Assembly: GCA_029747585.1 (NCBI GenBank)
Contig: JAPEVF010000730.1
Coordinates: forward strand, 1-22,501
DNA length: 22,501 nt
Direction: 5' to 3'
Source: Pleurotus djamor
Taxonomy: Eukaryota; Basidiomycota; Agaricomycetes; Agaricales; Pleurotaceae
The position numbers were made by a program, and so were the translations under genes. The notes beneath the pieces were generated by a model that was given only the letters and a program-made list of their open reading frames with translations, made no database searches and was not told where the DNA came from. Positions 20,692 through 22,501 of this stretch are shown in pieces. Position 1 is the stretch's first letter. Each line of letters begins with the position of its first letter.

Positions 20692-22501
20692 GTTGAAGAA
20701 CAAACATGGCCGTATACGAAGGCACCACAATATAGTTATTCGCTTTGATCTCAATAGTGGTCTAAGTGGAATGGATGAGTCCGATGGTTATCAGAAGCCA
20801 CGAAGACAACGACAACAACACGTACCTGCCACTTGGCAACCCCAGACGCGCCACCGAAGTGACGGAGGAAGTATGTTCCGAAAGGAACGTTGGACAAGTC
20901 AAAGGCAAGAGGCTTTGTATCTTTGTTGACAATGACAAGAGACAGTTTATTGTTTTCAGTGGCGGCGTAGATGCCATAGGTATCTGGGTTGGGAGAGGCA
21001 AGGTTGACCTGAGCGCTATTTGAACCGAAGAAAACGCCGTATCTGGGATGTAAAATGGAGCAACGTGAGTCTGTATGAGGTGATGGACGACAGGGACTTA
21101 CCCTCGATATAACCAGAAGGCCAAACCAACAGGCCCCATTTCGTCTGGTTGATACCAGTATGTCGCTGCATCGACCTTGTACTTTCCAAAAATACCCAAA
21201 GAGTCGGCGGTAACTAAGCCACCCGTAATGTCATTATCATTGGTAGAGCTCCATTCACTGATGGCCAGCTTCGTTCCTGGGTAGTGAATGTCGATCAGGG
21301 TACGGAAGCGAGGAACGAGTTGGACGCGGTCTGGTTCCCATTGGTGGTTTTGAGGGTCAGCTCCTATCCACGATTCGTCCACATATGATTTGTCCTAGAT
21401 ATGCCACATATAAGACAGGGATTCATCAGGAGTTGGAGGACGACCTCACCCAGAGACTGCGAGTCATCCTGAGTCTCAAAGCCTTCGCGGCAGCATCTTC
21501 TGCGCTCGTGTCCGGTTGGAAGTAGTAATGGATATCCAAGTAGTCAAGAAGGCGTTTTCCGTACGTCGTCTCAGCTTTCTTCATTTCCTGGAGGAACCAT
21601 GGAAGGAAATCGGTGTTCCAATGCGCCGTTGTATCTGCCCAACCAAGTGCACTAGTCCAGTCTGGCAAGCGACGGTCAGCGAGGTTGTTTAGCGTGTATT
21701 CTGGGGTAGCACTCACAGAACCACCAGGAACATGTCATAGGAGCGGCGACAGCGACGTCAGGCAGGGCAGCCTTAGAGGCTCGTGCGAAGGCTATCATTC
21801 GCTCAAGTTCTTCGTCATAACCGACGGGTCTAGTCCAAGCCTCTCAGCGTCTGTAGCTCACGATGAACTAGGGAAACACATACTCAGGATGCATGTCTTG
21901 ATGAGTGTGGTCAGCAATCTCAATTTCATTATCGAGGGCGAGAATAGTGGGTATGTTGGTGAGACCAGATAGCCATTGTTCGGCCAGAGATGTATTCCAT
22001 GGGGTGTAGGCAAGGGTGGGATCAGTATGGGGAGTGAGTGCCGATCCATTGGGGAATCGCCCATTTCCTGCATCGGAGTTGAAGGGGTCGAAGGCTTGCT
22101 GGTCTACGTAGGTCAAACGGGGTATTAGTCAAAAGCCAAGAATCACAACGGCATGGGTTGTCACCTGGATAAATGGACCTCGGGTACGAATATGAAGTTG
22201 CGTCTTTGGCGACCCAATCCAAGCTATCAGAACGTCAAAAAGCTGCACCCCCGGACAATTGAAGAGCCTTACGCTGGGACCGTCATGATGGTGTCCGAGC
22301 CAGCTCCGCTGACCCATCCTATCCATTCATCGGCTGAACCCCAGTCAGCGTTGCGGTTTTCAAAGTACCAATCAAATCCAGCATTAGTATAGTGTCCGAA
22401 TGGATTATATGGTGTCACGGCGTTGCCTCCCCATCGAGAAAGGGTAACACCAAGGTTATAGATATAGCTTGCTCGAGGAGGGAAGTTGACTCCGTAAATA
22501 T
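20687..22501 (-). CDS. Glycoside hydrolase family 44 (endoglucanase/xyloglucanase type), N-terminus outside window
   Basis: GH44 enzymes cut beta-1,4-glucan backbones of cellulose derivatives and xyloglucan, normally after secretion. Eight visible exons (22501-22273, 22223-22165, 22103-21884, 21829-21717, 21661-21450, 21394-21102, 21042-20826, 20761-20687) give 471 residues. Marks: LGVTLSRWGGNAVTPYNP near the visible start, NTSLAEQWLSGL, ILALDNEIEI (the NE glutamate is the expected acid/base), MHPEPVGYDEELERMIAFAR, WFLQEMKKAETTYGKRLLDY, LDIHYYFQP, SYVDESWIGAD, VPRFRTLIDIHYPG, LAISEWSS (expected nucleophile glutamate), ADSLGIFGKYKVDAATYW, then a beta-rich C-terminal domain with LSLVIVNKD. Both catalytic glutamates are present. 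The signal peptide and first part of the catalytic domain lie beyond the window, so secretion is inferred from the family only. Confidence 0.94.

Overview
The window is a piece of a basidiomycete genome, most likely an agaricomycete (mushroom-type fungus). The genes are closely packed and cut by many introns, mostly 50-60 nt, with GT-AG ends and CTNAC/CTAAT-like branch sites. Several exons are only 13-18 nt long. The protein families also fit this group. Nine protein genes are recognisable and I traced exon chains by hand; in the six complete genes the summed exon lengths are whole multiples of three. The draft contains single N bases at 53, 4850, 12772, 12781, 14159 and 16723, and two of these touch gene models.

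Layout. 1-1683 (-): 5' two-thirds or more of NPR3, a subunit of the SEACIT/GATOR1 inhibitor of TORC1; the gene runs off the left edge. 2182-3989 (-): a complete YANK/STK32-type AGC kinase with an acylation-type N-terminus. A 613-nt divergent promoter separates it from 4603-7993 (+), a YVC1-like TRP-type vacuolar calcium channel with 16 exons. 8142-12154 (-): a tandem array of three SAM-dependent methyltransferase genes with identical exon lengths, each encoding 302 residues. 12677-15727 (+): a UBP12/USP15-type ubiquitin protease whose N-terminal region, including the expected DUSP domain, is not visible. 16091-18467 (+): dihydroxyacetone kinase. 18569-20538 (-): TRM82/WDR4, the WD40 subunit of the tRNA m7G46 methyltransferase. 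20687 to the right edge (-): a glycoside hydrolase family 44 enzyme, lacking its N-terminus because the window ends.

Most of the window is conserved housekeeping. NPR3 and YVC1 both act at the vacuole in nutrient and calcium signalling, and the kinase between them looks membrane-anchored; a functional link is only inference from adjacency. The methyltransferase array is the most accessory-looking part and lies directly against the apparently shortened ubiquitin protease gene. The points most worth a second look are this array, an intron in the channel's S6 segment that starts GG instead of GT, and the missing 5' end of the protease. I did not find mobile elements, tRNA or rRNA genes, or CRISPR arrays.
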